Of a DNA stretch of 35,596 nucleotides, positions 25,966 to 34,924 are shown piece by piece. This DNA comes from Emticicia agri (GTDB taxonomy: Bacteria; Bacteroidota; Bacteroidia; Cytophagales; Spirosomataceae), in NCBI GenBank assembly GCA_945860265.1, contig CAMAQF010000042.1:1-35596 (forward strand), read 5' to 3'. Each line of letters opens with the position of its first letter. The first letter of the stretch is position 1. The position numbers and the translations under genes are program-made. The notes beneath the pieces were generated by a model. That model made no database searches, was not told the DNA's origin, and worked only from the letters and a program-made list of their open reading frames with translations.

Positions 25966-26754
25966 ATGAGTTTTCTTAAAAAAATAACATTATTAGGTTT
26001 AATTCTAACTACAAGTTCTTTTGTAATGAGCGATAGTTATCGCTATTTTCCAAATCATGCATTTAAGGCAGGTGAATATTTTGAGTATAAAGTCAAATAT
26101 GGATTTTTGAACGTAGGAGAAGCAACAGTTGATGTTAGTTCACAAATATATTCCGTTAATAATCGGGCGTGTTATCGCGTCAATATTTTTGGCCGTACAA
26201 CGGGGATTACTGACCTTTTCCATATCCGAAATACCTACCGTTCTTATCTTGATACTTTAGCTATTTTACCCCAAAAATTCTTGATGGATTTACAGGAAAA
26301 TAATTACAGAAAAGAGCAAACCATTACATTCGACCATATTGCAAATGCTGCAGTAAGAGAACAAAACAATGAACGTCAAACTTTTAAACTACCTGATAAC
26401 GTGCATGATGTAGTTTCGGGTTATTACTTTTTGAGAACAATAGATTTTACGAAAGTAAAAATTGGAGAAACGGTTTCATCAAATATGTTTTTTGATGATG
26501 AAATTTATAATATGAGAGTAAAATATAACGGAAAAGGAGTTATTCGTACAAAATATGGTAAAATCAATGTCATAAAACTTAATCCGGTTTTGCCCAAAAA
26601 TAATATGTTTGAAGGGGAAGATGCAATTAGAATTTGGGTGTCGGATGACAAAAATCGTGTGCCAATAAAAATAGAAGTTGATTTTGCGGTCGGCAGTGCT
26701 ACAATGGAGTTAAAAAATTATAAAAATACAAAATATGAGTTTGATTGGCTTTGA
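25966..26754 (+). CDS. DUF3108 domain protein, secreted
   Basis: The 262-residue protein has a signal peptide (MSFLKKITLLGLILTTSSFV) and the family's opening block FKAGEYFEYKVKYGFLNVGE, followed by ATVDVS. The rest alternates beta strands: MDLQENNYRKEQTITFDH, YFLRTIDFTKVKIGETVS, and VSDDKNRVPIKIEVDFAVGS near the end. DUF3108 proteins are periplasmic and of unknown function, with a fold like the LolA-type half-barrel. Start ATG 25966. It directly follows the aminopeptidase gene with a gap of 29 bp. A strong bidirectional terminator lies about 100 bp downstream. Confidence 0.85.
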   Translation: MSFLKKITLLGLILTTSSFVMSDSYRYFPNHAFKAGEYFEYKVKYGFLNVGEATVDVSSQIYSVNNRACYRVNIFGRTTGITDLFHIRNTYRSYLDTLAILPQKFLMDLQENNYRKEQTITFDHIANAAVREQNNERQTFKLPDNVHDVVSGYYFLRTIDFTKVKIGETVSSNMFFDDEIYNMRVKYNGKGVIRTKYGKINVIKLNPVLPKNNMFEGEDAIRIWVSDDKNRVPIKIEVDFAVGSATMELKNYKNTKYEFDWL

Positions 26755-26764
26755 AATTTATATA

Positions 26765-26849
26765 ACCACTAAGTACACCGAGAAACATTGATTTACACGT
26801 AGGGGTTTTCTTAGTGAAAATTATGTGTTATAAAGTGTTCTTTATGGTA
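26765..26849. repeat. Imperfect inverted repeat, dispersed-repeat-like
   Basis: ACCACTAAGTACACCGAG (26765 on) and the reverse complement of the right end near 26849 (ACCATAAAGAACAC) agree at most positions. A second arm pair CACTAAG/CTTAGTG lies in between. It looks like a decayed member of the common 'ccactaagacac...gtgttctttgtggt' type of intergenic repeat. Confidence 0.35.
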
Positions 26850-26853
26850 AAAA

Positions 26854-26890
26854 ATAAAAATGCCTTCTCAATTAGAGAAGGCATTTTTAT
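26854..26890. terminator. Bidirectional intrinsic terminator
   Basis: A perfect 16-bp stem (26854-26869 with 26875-26890) around the loop AATTA, with A-run and T-run outer arms. It lies between the convergent DUF3108 gene and the Tyr/Arg-rich lipoprotein gene, just 3 bp from the latter's end. Confidence 0.9.
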
Positions 26891-26892
26891 TT

Positions 26893-27186
26893 TTATCTAC
26901 GTCCATAGCTTCTACCTCCGCCACGACTTTCTCCACCTCGGTAACTACGATTTTGATAACCATAATTACGGTTACGATTACTTTGATTATTATAAGAATA
27001 TCTTCTTGGCGGAGCAACATAAACACGCATTTGGGGTCTTGTATATGTGTGATACCCATACGACGGCCTTGAATAATATCGGTCACGATAAACATAACCG
27101 CCATAAAAACAACTCGAAAAACTAAGCGAAAGCATAGCAAACACTCCCACCAAAGTCAACAAACGAAGTTTTGATTGTTTTTTCAT
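26893..27186 (-). CDS. Small Tyr/Arg/Gly-rich lipoprotein
   Basis: The start is set at the ATG 27186 (MKKQSKLRLLTLVGVFAMLS), giving 97 residues; the frame is open further up but adds a non-signal sequence. The signal peptide ends in a lipobox FSSC, so the protein is probably a lipoprotein. The mature part of about 65 residues is extremely biased: Tyr, Arg, Gly, Asn and Ser make up most of it, with GGYVYRDRYYSRPSYGYH, QNRSYRGGESRGGGRSYGRR at the end, and no acidic surface besides single residues. It is strongly basic. No known domain. Such proteins are common single genes in Bacteroidota; a role in binding polyanions or the envelope is only a guess. Confidence 0.7.
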   Translation of the reverse strand: MKKQSKLRLLTLVGVFAMLSLSFSSCFYGGYVYRDRYYSRPSYGYHTYTRPQMRVYVAPPRRYSYNNQSNRNRNYGYQNRSYRGGESRGGGRSYGRR

Positions 27187-27334
27187 AATTGTATAATTTT
27201 TTTTAAAGTAGATGCTTGAAAACGCTAAAAGGTTGCATTTCATATATACCTTAGACAATTTTAATTCCTAATTACCCCATTTAATAAGTTAAAAATTAAT
27301 TAAATTGCAGTTAGTATTTAAAAACCTGTATTTA

Positions 27335-27901
27335 ATGGCTTTAACAGAATCTAATATGTTACCCATCGGGACTATAGCACCCGACTTTAGTTTAATAAAT
27401 ACTCTGTTGGATAAAACACAGTCAGTCAATGAATTATTCTCTGATAAGGCTACGGTAGTAATGTTTATTTGTAATCATTGTCCTTATGTAATTCATGTGA
27501 AAGATGAACTTGTTAGACTCGCAAATGATTATGAATCCAAAGGTGTAAAATTTGTGGCCATCAGTTCCAATGATATTGAAAAGTACCCTCAAGATGGTCC
27601 TGAAGCCATGAAGATTTTTGCTAAAAAATCAGGCTTTACATTTCCATATCTCTATGATGAAACCCAAGATGTAGCTCGTGCCTATGATGCAGCCTGCACA
27701 CCTGATTTTTATATCTTTAATGGAGAAAAAAAATTACTTTACAGAGGTCGCTTAGACGATTCTCGTCCAAGAGTTGAAAACCCAAAACCTGTTACTGGAA
27801 AAGATTTAAGAAAGGCTTTAGATGCAATTTTAGCCAAGCAAACAGTTTCAGAAGTCCAGTTTCCGAGTATGGGTTGTAACATTAAATGGAAAAATAATTA
27901 A
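27335..27901 (+). CDS. Thioredoxin-fold protein, AhpC/TSA-type
   Basis: The start is the ATG 27335 (MALTESNMLPIGTIAPDFSL), giving 188 residues; ten more residues upstream are open but unlikely. The redox motif is CNHC (residues 46-49) in VVMFICNHCPYVIHVKDEL, followed by FVAISSNDIEKYPQDGPEAM and the cis-Pro region AACTPDFYIFN. This is the subfamily of redoxin-domain proteins with a 'CNHCP' motif that is usually annotated 'thioredoxin family protein'. It lacks a signal peptide, so it works in the cytoplasm. The electron donor and target are not known. The MFS/spermidine-synthase-like gene follows 44 bp later on the same strand. Confidence 0.88.
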   Translation: MALTESNMLPIGTIAPDFSLINTLLDKTQSVNELFSDKATVVMFICNHCPYVIHVKDELVRLANDYESKGVKFVAISSNDIEKYPQDGPEAMKIFAKKSGFTFPYLYDETQDVARAYDAACTPDFYIFNGEKKLLYRGRLDDSRPRVENPKPVTGKDLRKALDAILAKQTVSEVQFPSMGCNIKWKNN

Positions 27902-27945
27902 AATGCCTATTTATAAAAACTCTTCACAAAAGCTTTCCCTTTTTT

Positions 27946-30234
27946 ATGCAGAAATCAGCTAACTCCCAGAAATATCGTTCTTTTTCGTTATTATTTATTT
28001 TCTTTTTTTCTGGCTTTGCAGCCCTAATTTATCAAGTAATTTGGCAAAGATGGCTGGTATTTTACACAGGAATCAGTTCGGTAAGTATCAGTTTGATTGT
28101 GTCAGCGTTCATGGCTGGTTTGGGGCTTGGCTATTTGGCAGGTGGACAAATTGCTGATCGAGCTGGTAAAAATAAACCAATCTTATTTTTTGTATTGGCC
28201 GAATTGGGCATTGGTATTTTTGCATTGGTCAGTAAATCAATTACTTACGACTGGCTGTATCAGTCAAATGCTCTAGCCGGTGGCTCGCCATTTCAGACTT
28301 ATTTTACCTTATTTTTGATTTTGCTCTTTCCGACATTTTTGATGGGGCTTTCTTTACCCCTACTTTCAAAGGCATTTGAGCAAAAAAATGCTGAAAATCA
28401 GGCTAGTTACATTAGTTTATTATACTTTACCAATACACTCGGAGCAGCGGCAGGAACATTTATTACAACTTTCATTCTGATTCGTGTCATCGGTTTTGAA
28501 AATGCTGTTCGTTTGGGAGCTGCTTTTAACTTTCTGTGTGCCATTACGGCAGGAGTTATTTATTATTACCAAACTCAAAACTCTGGTGATGAAAACTCTC
28601 TACAACAAGCAAAGGAAAACGTACAAAAATCATTTACTTGGAATTCAAATTTCACCTATTGGATTCTTCAATATACGTCTTCAGGATTCATGGCAATCTG
28701 CTATGAAATTATCTGGTTCAGAATGATAGAAACCATGATGAAATCAATTGCCCTTACGTTTTCCATTATTCTGACAATCTATTTGGCAATGATGGCTATT
28801 GGCACATACGCTGGAGTAAAAATGGCAAAAAGATTTCAAAACAATCGTTTAAAGCTATTTTTGAATAGCCAATATGTTCTTTATCTTTATTCAATCGGAG
28901 CAATTTTAGTGCTGCAATGGGCGGTTTCTGATGTATCGTCACTATCGTTTTTGTTTGAGTATTTTCAAAGCTACGAAACTTCGTTTGCTCCAAAAATAGT
29001 CATTTCGACGATGTTTTTCATACCATTTTTTCTGATGGCCATACCAACTTTTATCATGGGTTTTAGTTTTACACTTTCACAGTTGATTATTCAAGATAAA
29101 TTTGATGAAGTTGGCAGAAAAGTGGGTTGGTTACAATTTGTAAATATCGTTGGCTCAACAATTGGAGCCTGGTTTGTGACACTTATTGGTTTTAATCATC
29201 TCGGAACATCTCTGACTATTAAGTTGGTAAGTATGATTGGTTTAGTCTATGTTATAGCGTTGCAGCGTAATAAATTCAACAGCATAGTATCAAGAATTTC
29301 GATGGGTGTGTCTTTGATTTTAGTAATAGTGTTACTTCCAAACAATGAAAAACTTTGGATGAAACTTAGTGGTATGGCAGACGAGAAAAAGTTTATCGTA
29401 AAAGAAGATGAAACAGCACTTTCATTTATCAAAACACTGGGTGAAGAATCTTATGTATATGTGAATGGTTTGGGGCAAAGTATGTTCCCGTTTAATAGAG
29501 ATATTACTCACTTCACGCTTGGGGCCGTTCCTGCATTGATTCACCCAAACCCAAAAGATATAGGTATAGTTGGACTTGGTTCTGCCTGTACGCTTTATAA
29601 TGCAGGTGGTCGTGCAGAAACTAAATCGTTGGATTGTTTTGAAGTAATTATGAACCAACCAGAAGCCATAAAGGAATACGTTAGGCGAACAAAAGATAGT
29701 ACAGCTTTCTATATCATGAATGATAAAAGAGTCAATGTTATTCTACAAGATGGTCGATACTTTTTACACCAAAACCCAAAACTTTATGATATTTTGGAGG
29801 CAGATGCTTTACGTCCGAAATCTTCTTATTCGGGAAATCTATATTCGATTGAATATTTCAAATTATTAAAATCAAGGCTTAAAAAAGGTGGTTTGGCGAT
29901 TACCTGGGGAGCTACTAGCCGTATCAGAAATGGTTTTGCTGAAGTTTTTCCGTATATCTACGAAATTGATGGCTTTATGATTATCGGTGCTGACCAAGCT
30001 TTAGATTTTAACCAAAAGAAAATTTTTGAACGCTTAGAAAATTCATTTACCGAAAACCATTACGGACGTGCGGGCATAAAAGTGCGAGAAAATTTAGAGA
30101 AAGTGATAAATAAACGAGTAGTTTTACAAAATGGAACTACTAAAGTTTCAAAATCTTTAAACTCGGATATGTGGCCTAAAGATGAGTTCGATTATGGTAA
30201 ACTTTGGGAGAGAATTCTAGGTGAAGAAGATTGA
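27946..30234 (+). CDS. Fused MFS-like membrane domain / spermidine-synthase-like protein
   Basis: The 762-residue protein has two parts. Residues 10 to about 460 hold at least eleven membrane segments, beginning FFFSGFAALIYQVIWQRWLV, with GLGLGYLAGGQIADRAGKNK, the typical opening of 'fused MFS/spermidine synthase' proteins. Residues about 490-700 form a Rossmann methyltransferase/aminopropyltransferase-like domain: DIGIVGLGSACTLYNAGG (glycine loop), LDCFEVIMNQ with the ribose-binding Glu, and YDILEADALRPKSSYSGNLY with Asp in the place of the catalytic aspartate and the family's 'NLYSIEYF'. Strong polyamine-site residues are not recognisable, so polyamine synthesis is not implied. Function is unknown. 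Start ATG 27946. It follows the thioredoxin gene closely. Confidence 0.85.
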   Translation: MQKSANSQKYRSFSLLFIFFFSGFAALIYQVIWQRWLVFYTGISSVSISLIVSAFMAGLGLGYLAGGQIADRAGKNKPILFFVLAELGIGIFALVSKSITYDWLYQSNALAGGSPFQTYFTLFLILLFPTFLMGLSLPLLSKAFEQKNAENQASYISLLYFTNTLGAAAGTFITTFILIRVIGFENAVRLGAAFNFLCAITAGVIYYYQTQNSGDENSLQQAKENVQKSFTWNSNFTYWILQYTSSGFMAICYEIIWFRMIETMMKSIALTFSIILTIYLAMMAIGTYAGVKMAKRFQNNRLKLFLNSQYVLYLYSIGAILVLQWAVSDVSSLSFLFEYFQSYETSFAPKIVISTMFFIPFFLMAIPTFIMGFSFTLSQLIIQDKFDEVGRKVGWLQFVNIVGSTIGAWFVTLIGFNHLGTSLTIKLVSMIGLVYVIALQRNKFNSIVSRISMGVSLILVIVLLPNNEKLWMKLSGMADEKKFIVKEDETALSFIKTLGEESYVYVNGLGQSMFPFNRDITHFTLGAVPALIHPNPKDIGIVGLGSACTLYNAGGRAETKSLDCFEVIMNQPEAIKEYVRRTKDSTAFYIMNDKRVNVILQDGRYFLHQNPKLYDILEADALRPKSSYSGNLYSIEYFKLLKSRLKKGGLAITWGATSRIRNGFAEVFPYIYEIDGFMIIGADQALDFNQKKIFERLENSFTENHYGRAGIKVRENLEKVINKRVVLQNGTTKVSKSLNSDMWPKDEFDYGKLWERILGEED

Positions 30235-30295
30235 TTTTTTATATGATATATCTATTTTTTGAATTTTAACGTTTACTTTCAACACAAGCAATGTT

Positions 30296-30997
30296 ATGTA
30301 TTCACGAATTCTTATCACTATCAGTTTAGTTTTTGTTTTGTCTTGTAGCAAAACCGAAACACCAATTCCCGTCGATACGACTTGGCAACCAAGTACTACT
30401 GATGGGCAGTTTGTATTTAATACTTTCAAAAGTGTAGGGCTCGGCGGAAGCCGAGGTAAAATACAAAAATGGTCTAAAAATGAGGTTTATTATTGGTTCG
30501 ATGCCGAAGGAACTGGCACAAATAATCTTCTGCCGATTTCAGATAGTGTTTTTACTCAAATAAATCAAATTAGTCAATCAACGAAGTTTATCAAAACTTC
30601 CGACGAATCGAGAGCCAATATCAAGATTTTTTCTGGGCGTGATACTGAGTTTGAATCAAAATATAAATTGAGTTTACAAGGAGAATTGCAGGTGGGTGGA
30701 ACTGCCTTTATTTCAAGTTCTAAAAATGAACTTGAAAAAGTTGTAATTTGGGTAACAAGTGTTTTTCCAACACTCGACCAACGCTTAATAACACGCCACG
30801 AAATCGGTCATGCGATTGGATTTTCGCATGTACCAACCAAACGCTCAATCATGTGGGATACGATTGATTTAGAATATAATCCAACGGCTTTTACTGATAT
30901 TGACAATAATTATATAAAAATCCTTTACGATAATCGCACAAAAGCAGGCATGACTAATGAAGAGTTATTTCCTGTTTATACAGATGTTTTGAAGTAA
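30296..30997 (+). CDS. Matrixin-like zinc protease, lipoprotein
   Basis: The 233-residue protein starts MYSRILITISLVFVLSCSKT with a lipobox VLSC (Cys17), so it is probably anchored to the outer membrane. The zinc motif of metzincins is complete: HEIGHAIGFSH at residues 168-178 (HExxHxxGxxH), followed by the Met-turn in KRSIMWDTID. The domain before it has the strand order of matrixins (VYYWFDAEGTG and NIKIFSGRDTEF). It lacks the propeptide cysteine switch of eukaryotic enzymes. The same zinc-binding class occurs in the broken protease at 20754-24207, but the two share no other similarity that I can see. Substrate unknown. Start ATG 30296; spacer of 61 bp after the MFS-type gene. Confidence 0.85.
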   Translation: MYSRILITISLVFVLSCSKTETPIPVDTTWQPSTTDGQFVFNTFKSVGLGGSRGKIQKWSKNEVYYWFDAEGTGTNNLLPISDSVFTQINQISQSTKFIKTSDESRANIKIFSGRDTEFESKYKLSLQGELQVGGTAFISSSKNELEKVVIWVTSVFPTLDQRLITRHEIGHAIGFSHVPTKRSIMWDTIDLEYNPTAFTDIDNNYIKILYDNRTKAGMTNEELFPVYTDVLK

Positions 30998-31004
30998 ATA
31001 ATCT

Positions 31005-31012
31005 TATATTTG
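31005..31012 (+). promoter_or_regulatory. Candidate -7 box of the toxin-antitoxin pair
   Basis: TATATTTG matches TAnnTTTG, and the antitoxin ATG lies 21 bp downstream. No TTG lies at the normal distance (the nearest is 13 bp away), so the promoter is incomplete. Confidence 0.4.
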
Positions 31013-31032
31013 TTAAACCAATTACACTGAAA

Positions 31033-31260
31033 ATGAGTATTTTAGAAAGAATAACAATCGACCCAAATATATGTCATGGTAAACCCTGCATTAGGGGAAT
31101 GCGTTGGACAGTTGAAATTATTATAGATTTATTAGGTTCTGGAATGAGTTTTGGCGAAATTTTGGAAGACCACCATGAGCTTGAAAAAGAAGATATTTTG
31201 GCAAGTTTACAATATGCTAAAATGCTGGTTTCTGGTCATACTTTGAAAATTGCTGCATGA
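31033..31260 (+). CDS. DUF433 antitoxin-type protein
   Basis: This 75-residue protein is the first gene of a two-gene operon. It has the DUF433 core: ITIDPNICHGKPCIRGMRWT (about residues 8-27), then VEIIIDLLGSGMSFGEILED and EDILASLQYA, a small winged-helix/HTH-type domain with the 'GKPxIRGxR' signature. DUF433 proteins usually precede a DUF5615 PIN-like gene and are viewed as antitoxins of the VapB type; binding to its own operator is inferred. The stop codon at 31258-31260 is one base from the ATG of the next gene. Start ATG 31033. Confidence 0.85.
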   Translation: MSILERITIDPNICHGKPCIRGMRWTVEIIIDLLGSGMSFGEILEDHHELEKEDILASLQYAKMLVSGHTLKIAA

Positions 31261-31261
31261 C

Positions 31262-31618
31262 ATGAAATTTTTGTGTGATGTACACATTTCGTACAAAGTC
31301 TGTAAGTTTTTAGAACAGTACGGACATCAAGCAATCCATGTAAATTCTATACTCAACAAATGGTTTACTGAAGATTCTGCTATTTGTGAATATGCAGACG
31401 AAAATAATAACATAGTTATAACCAAAGATGAAGATTTTAGAGCTACTTTTTTACTCAAGAAAAAGCCTAAAAAATTGATAAGAATAATCTTAGGTAACAT
31501 ATCTAATAAAACTCTAACTGAAACTATATTACATTGCTTACCGACGATTGAAAATTTAAGCGAAAATGAATATTTCTTTATGGAAATAGGTGAAGAAATA
31601 AACATATTTTACCCATAA
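31262..31618 (+). CDS. DUF5615 PIN-like toxin
   Basis: The start is the ATG 31262 (MKFLCDVHISYKVCKFLEQY), giving 118 residues; a TTG at 31250 would overlap the antitoxin and is less likely. The PIN-like acidic residues are visible: Asp6 in FLCDVHIS, the acidic pair in WFTEDSAICEYA, and Asp in VITKDEDFRATFL, which together form the metal-binding site of the family's ribonuclease-like fold. The usual motif is LxDxxLS; here it is LCDVHIS, so the first Asp is kept. It pairs with DUF433 upstream, as is common in cyanobacteria and Bacteroidota. RNase activity in this family is an inference from fold. It is followed by a terminator shared with clpB. Confidence 0.85.
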   Translation: MKFLCDVHISYKVCKFLEQYGHQAIHVNSILNKWFTEDSAICEYADENNNIVITKDEDFRATFLLKKKPKKLIRIILGNISNKTLTETILHCLPTIENLSENEYFFMEIGEEINIFYP

Positions 31619-31625
31619 ACACAAA

Positions 31626-31659
31626 AAACTCCTGCAAGAATATTATCTCGCAGGAGTTT
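31626..31659. terminator. Terminator of clpB and the toxin gene
   Basis: AAACTCCTGC (31626-31635) pairs with GCAGGAGTTT (31650-31659) around a 14-nt loop. On the minus strand the stem is followed by six T, so it is strongest for clpB; on plus it follows the toxin stop by 8 bp. Confidence 0.8.
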
Positions 31660-31678
31660 CACACTACTAAGCCCTAAT

Positions 31679-34306
31679 TTAAAAGACTTCTTCGACTGAA
31701 GCTATATTTTCAAATATAATCTCATCTTCTGAACCGAGTTCCATCATCACAACCGACTCTTTCTGCACTTTTCCAGATAAAATCTCTTTTGATAACTCAT
31801 TCAAAACTCTGCGTTGAAGCACACGTTTAAGTGGTCTTGCTCCGAATGTTATATCATAGCCTTCTTCACCCAATTTATCCAAAACCACATCTGTCGCTTC
31901 GAGCGTGATACCTTGTTCGGCTAAACGAGCTTGGATTTGTTTAAATTGAATCTGCACAATTCGACGGATATTGATTTTGGTCAATGGATCGAACATTACG
32001 ATTTCGTCGATACGATTCAAAAACTCTGGTCTAACAGACGACTTAAGCAAATTCATGACATCGTTTTTGGCTTCTTCTTTGTAGAATAAATGCCAAGCCT
32101 TGTCATCACCTTTCGATTCAAGGTATTTATCTTGGATGAAATGACTACCGATATTCGAGGTCATTATTACAATGGTATTCTTGAAATTGGCGGTTCGACC
32201 TTTATTATCAGTCAAACGTCCTTCGTCAAGCACTTGCAATAAAATATTCCACACATCAGGGTGAGCTTTTTCGATTTCATCCAACAAAATAACGCTGTAT
32301 GGTTTACGTCTAACGGCTTCGGTTAGCTGTCCACCTTCTTCATAGCCAACGTACCCAGGAGGCGAACCAACCAAACGACTTACAGCGTGGCGTTCTTGAT
32401 ACTCACTCATGTCGATTCGAATCATTGCCGAATCATCATTGAATAAATATTCGGCCAAAGCCTTTGCCAATTCGGTTTTACCAACACCTGTACTTCCTAA
32501 AAATAAAAAGCTACCAATCGGTTTTTTGGGGTCTTGCATACCTGCACGAGAGCGACGCACCGCATCAGCAACCAACTCAATAGCTTCCTCCTGTCCTGCT
32601 ACACGACGGCGAAGTTCATCTTCCAAGTGCAATAATTTTTCTCGCTCACTTTGCAACATTTTAGTTACAGGTACGCCCGTCCAACGAGCCACGATTTCAG
32701 CTATATTTTCGGCAGTAACTTCTTCTTTTAATAAATTGGCTGGTTCTTGTTCATTCTTTACCTGAATTTCATCAAGTTTTTTATTCGTTTCAATCAATTT
32801 TCCGTAACGAATCTCAGCAACTTTTCCATAATCGCCTGCACGCTCGGCTTGGTCAGCTTCAAGTTTTAGTTGTTCTACTTGCTCTTTTAGTGAGCGAAGT
32901 TCATTCAACGAACCCTTTTCGTTTTCCCATTTTGCTTTTAAATCGTCACGTTTTTCACTCAAATCAGCGATATCTTTGTTTAAAACTGACTCTTTTTCAC
33001 GATTATTCTCACGGCGAATCGCTTCTCGCTCAATTTCGAGCTGCATAATTTTACGATTCAACTCATCCAATTCTTCGGGCATCGAATCCATTTCGAGGCG
33101 AAGTTTTGATGCCGCCTCATCCATTAGATCAATGGCTTTATCAGGCAAAAATCTATCCGAAATATATCTATCCGATAACTCAACAGCAGCAATCACCGCA
33201 TCATCTTGGATTCTTACACCGTGATGCAATTCGTATTTATCTTTGATACCACGTAAGATAGAAATCGCATCTTGCACGTTTGGTTCATCAACTACAACGG
33301 TTTGAAAACGACGTTCGAGAGCCTTATCTTTCTCAATGTATTTTTGGTATTCATTGAGCGTTGTTGCTCCAATTGTGTGCAATTCTCCTCGAGAAAGAGC
33401 AGGTTTCAATAAATTTGCAGCATCCATCGCACCTTCTCCGCCAGCACCCGCCCCTACAAGTGTGTGAATTTCATCGATAAATAAAACAATTTCTCCATCT
33501 GAATCAGTAACTTCTTTGATTACGGCTTTCAGACGCTCTTCAAACTCACCTTTATATTTTGCTCCAGCAATCAACAAACCCATATCAAGTGATACAATAG
33601 TTTTTGATTTTAAGTTTTCAGGCACATCACCTGATACAATTCTTTGAGCTAAACCTTCAACGATTGCGGTTTTTCCTACCCCAGGCTCACCCAATAAAAT
33701 CGGATTATTTTTTGTACGGCGTGAGAGAATCTGCAAAACTCTACGAATTTCCTCATCACGACCAATAACTGGGTCAATTTTGCCTTTTCGTGCCAAATCG
33801 TTAAGATTTTTACTATATCGAGAAAGGGCTTGGTATTTATTTTCGGCGTTTTGATCCTTCACAGTATTATTTCCTCTTAATTGTTTTATGGCTATTTTTA
33901 AGCTTTTTTCATTCAAATTATTCTCTTTCAACAAACTCGCAACAAAGTCTTTCCCTGCGGCCAAACTTAAAAGCAATAACTCTATACTCACAAATTCATC
34001 ACCAAATTCTTTTATTAGGTTGGCAGTTTTACTTAAAGCTTGGTTGGCATCATTACTCAGATAAACTTGAGCAGTTCCGCCCGAAACTTTTGGGTAAGTT
34101 GCAATAATTGATTCGAGTTTTGCTTGAATTGTTTCTTGTTTTGTACCTACTTTGTTCAAAAGAAAAGTTGAAGTATTTGCATCTTCAACTAAAATTGCTT
34201 TCAGAATATGCCCCGTTTCGATGGCCTGTTGCCCCTTGGCAAGGGCAATTTCAGAAGCCTTTTGAATCACCTCTTGGGCTTTTATGGTGTATTGATTAAA
34301 ATTCAT
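31679..34306 (-). CDS. clpB: ATP-dependent disaggregase ClpB
   Basis: ClpB is a hexameric AAA+ chaperone that, with DnaK, pulls apart aggregated proteins after heat stress. The start is taken at the ATG 34306 ([20 protein letters not shown]), 875 residues; 15 more open codons upstream include the palindrome at 34324-34345 and do not belong. The order is: N-domain about 1-145; NBD1 with Walker [14 protein letters not shown] and Walker [16 protein letters not shown]; coiled-coil M-domain about 400-525 with the Leu/Glu/Lys-rich stretch; NBD2 with [17 protein letters not shown] and [18 protein letters not shown]; and the C-terminal small domain with [13 protein letters not shown]. No ClpP-binding loop (IGF/L-type) was seen, consistent with ClpB rather than ClpA/C. 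TAGTTTTG at 34375-34382 (minus) might be a -7 box. Confidence 0.97.
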   Translation of the reverse strand: MNFNQYTIKAQEVIQKASEIALAKGQQAIETGHILKAILVEDANTSTFLLNKVGTKQETIQAKLESIIATYPKVSGGTAQVYLSNDANQALSKTANLIKEFGDEFVSIELLLLSLAAGKDFVASLLKENNLNEKSLKIAIKQLRGNNTVKDQNAENKYQALSRYSKNLNDLARKGKIDPVIGRDEEIRRVLQILSRRTKNNPILLGEPGVGKTAIVEGLAQRIVSGDVPENLKSKTIVSLDMGLLIAGAKYKGEFEERLKAVIKEVTDSDGEIVLFIDEIHTLVGAGAGGEGAMDAANLLKPALSRGELHTIGATTLNEYQKYIEKDKALERRFQTVVVDEPNVQDAISILRGIKDKYELHHGVRIQDDAVIAAVELSDRYISDRFLPDKAIDLMDEAASKLRLEMDSMPEELDELNRKIMQLEIEREAIRRENNREKESVLNKDIADLSEKRDDLKAKWENEKGSLNELRSLKEQVEQLKLEADQAERAGDYGKVAEIRYGKLIETNKKLDEIQVKNEQEPANLLKEEVTAENIAEIVARWTGVPVTKMLQSEREKLLHLEDELRRRVAGQEEAIELVADAVRRSRAGMQDPKKPIGSFLFLGSTGVGKTELAKALAEYLFNDDSAMIRIDMSEYQERHAVSRLVGSPPGYVGYEEGGQLTEAVRRKPYSVILLDEIEKAHPDVWNILLQVLDEGRLTDNKGRTANFKNTIVIMTSNIGSHFIQDKYLESKGDDKAWHLFYKEEAKNDVMNLLKSSVRPEFLNRIDEIVMFDPLTKINIRRIVQIQFKQIQARLAEQGITLEATDVVLDKLGEEGYDITFGARPLKRVLQRRVLNELSKEILSGKVQKESVVMMELGSEDEIIFENIASVEEVF

Positions 34307-34323
34307 GTTTTTATGTTGTTTTA

Positions 34324-34345
34324 GTAGCACAAGTTTCCAACTTGT
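34324..34345 (+). repeat. REP-like palindrome, copy C
   Basis: GTAGC followed by the perfect hairpin ACAAGTT-TCC-AACTTGT. It has the same tag, outer pairs and TCC loop as copies A and B at 5707-5771, but the inner stem differs by compensating changes. It lies just upstream of the clpB start codon. Confidence 0.6.
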
Positions 34346-34582
34346 CATCACCAGTTTTTATAAATTGCTTTGTACAAAACTATCGACAAAAAGTATGCTG
34401 ATTTATATTTTTCGGAAATAATGACTAAAAAAGATCAAAACATTAAATAACAAACGACAAAAAGGCAGAAATTAAGGTATTTAAGGACAGAAAAAACTGA
34501 CAAAACTGCATAAAAAAAGAGCAAAATAACCCAAGTTATCTTACTCTTTCAAATTTTATAGAATTAAATTAGAAACAATGAA

Positions 34583-34873
34583 CTAGAAAAATCTTGAAAA
34601 AGCTGTAAAAACAAAAACAAAAATAGAAGCCCACATTGGTACGCGACGAGCTTTGTAAGTAGCTTCTTGAAATGCTTTTAGGTATTCTAAACGCATCCAT
34701 ACAACAACAGCCAACATCAAACAAAAAGTAAAACTAGCAAACTTAAATGCCATTGCGTGCATCGGTTCTAATGAAAAATATAAGAAAACATTAACTAACA
34801 AAAGTAGGATTCCAAGTAATGTAAATACCTTAAATGACCACATATAAGTTTCTTTGTCTATGTTATTTCTCAT
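34583..34873 (-). CDS. Small three-helix membrane protein
   Basis: This 96-residue protein has three hydrophobic segments at about residues 12-30 (WSFKVFTLLGILLLLVNVFL), 40-58 (AFKFASFTFCLMLAVVVWM) and 79-95 (WASIFVFVFTAFSRFF). Short charged loops hold MRLEYLKAFQEATYKARR. No family is recognised. Start ATG 34873; a good Bacteroidota promoter at 34893-34924 gives a leader of about 15 nt. It is transcribed alone, between clpB and the OsmC-type gene. Confidence 0.7.
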   Translation of the reverse strand: MRNNIDKETYMWSFKVFTLLGILLLLVNVFLYFSLEPMHAMAFKFASFTFCLMLAVVVWMRLEYLKAFQEATYKARRVPMWASIFVFVFTAFSRFF

Positions 34874-34892
34874 TATTTAGCTGTTTATAATG

Positions 34893-34924
34893 CAAATATA
34901 AAATAATAATCGGATACATGTCAA
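34893..34924 (-). promoter_or_regulatory. Bacteroidota-type promoter of the small membrane protein
   Basis: On the minus strand TTG (34924-34922) and TATATTTG (34900-34893) are separated by 21 bp. Confidence 0.65.

Noticed and set aside
26814..27140. Several overlapping plus- and minus-strand frames of 70-103 codons
   Set aside because: They are shadows of the codon-biased Tyr/Arg-rich lipoprotein gene; only one frame has a signal peptide and lipobox.
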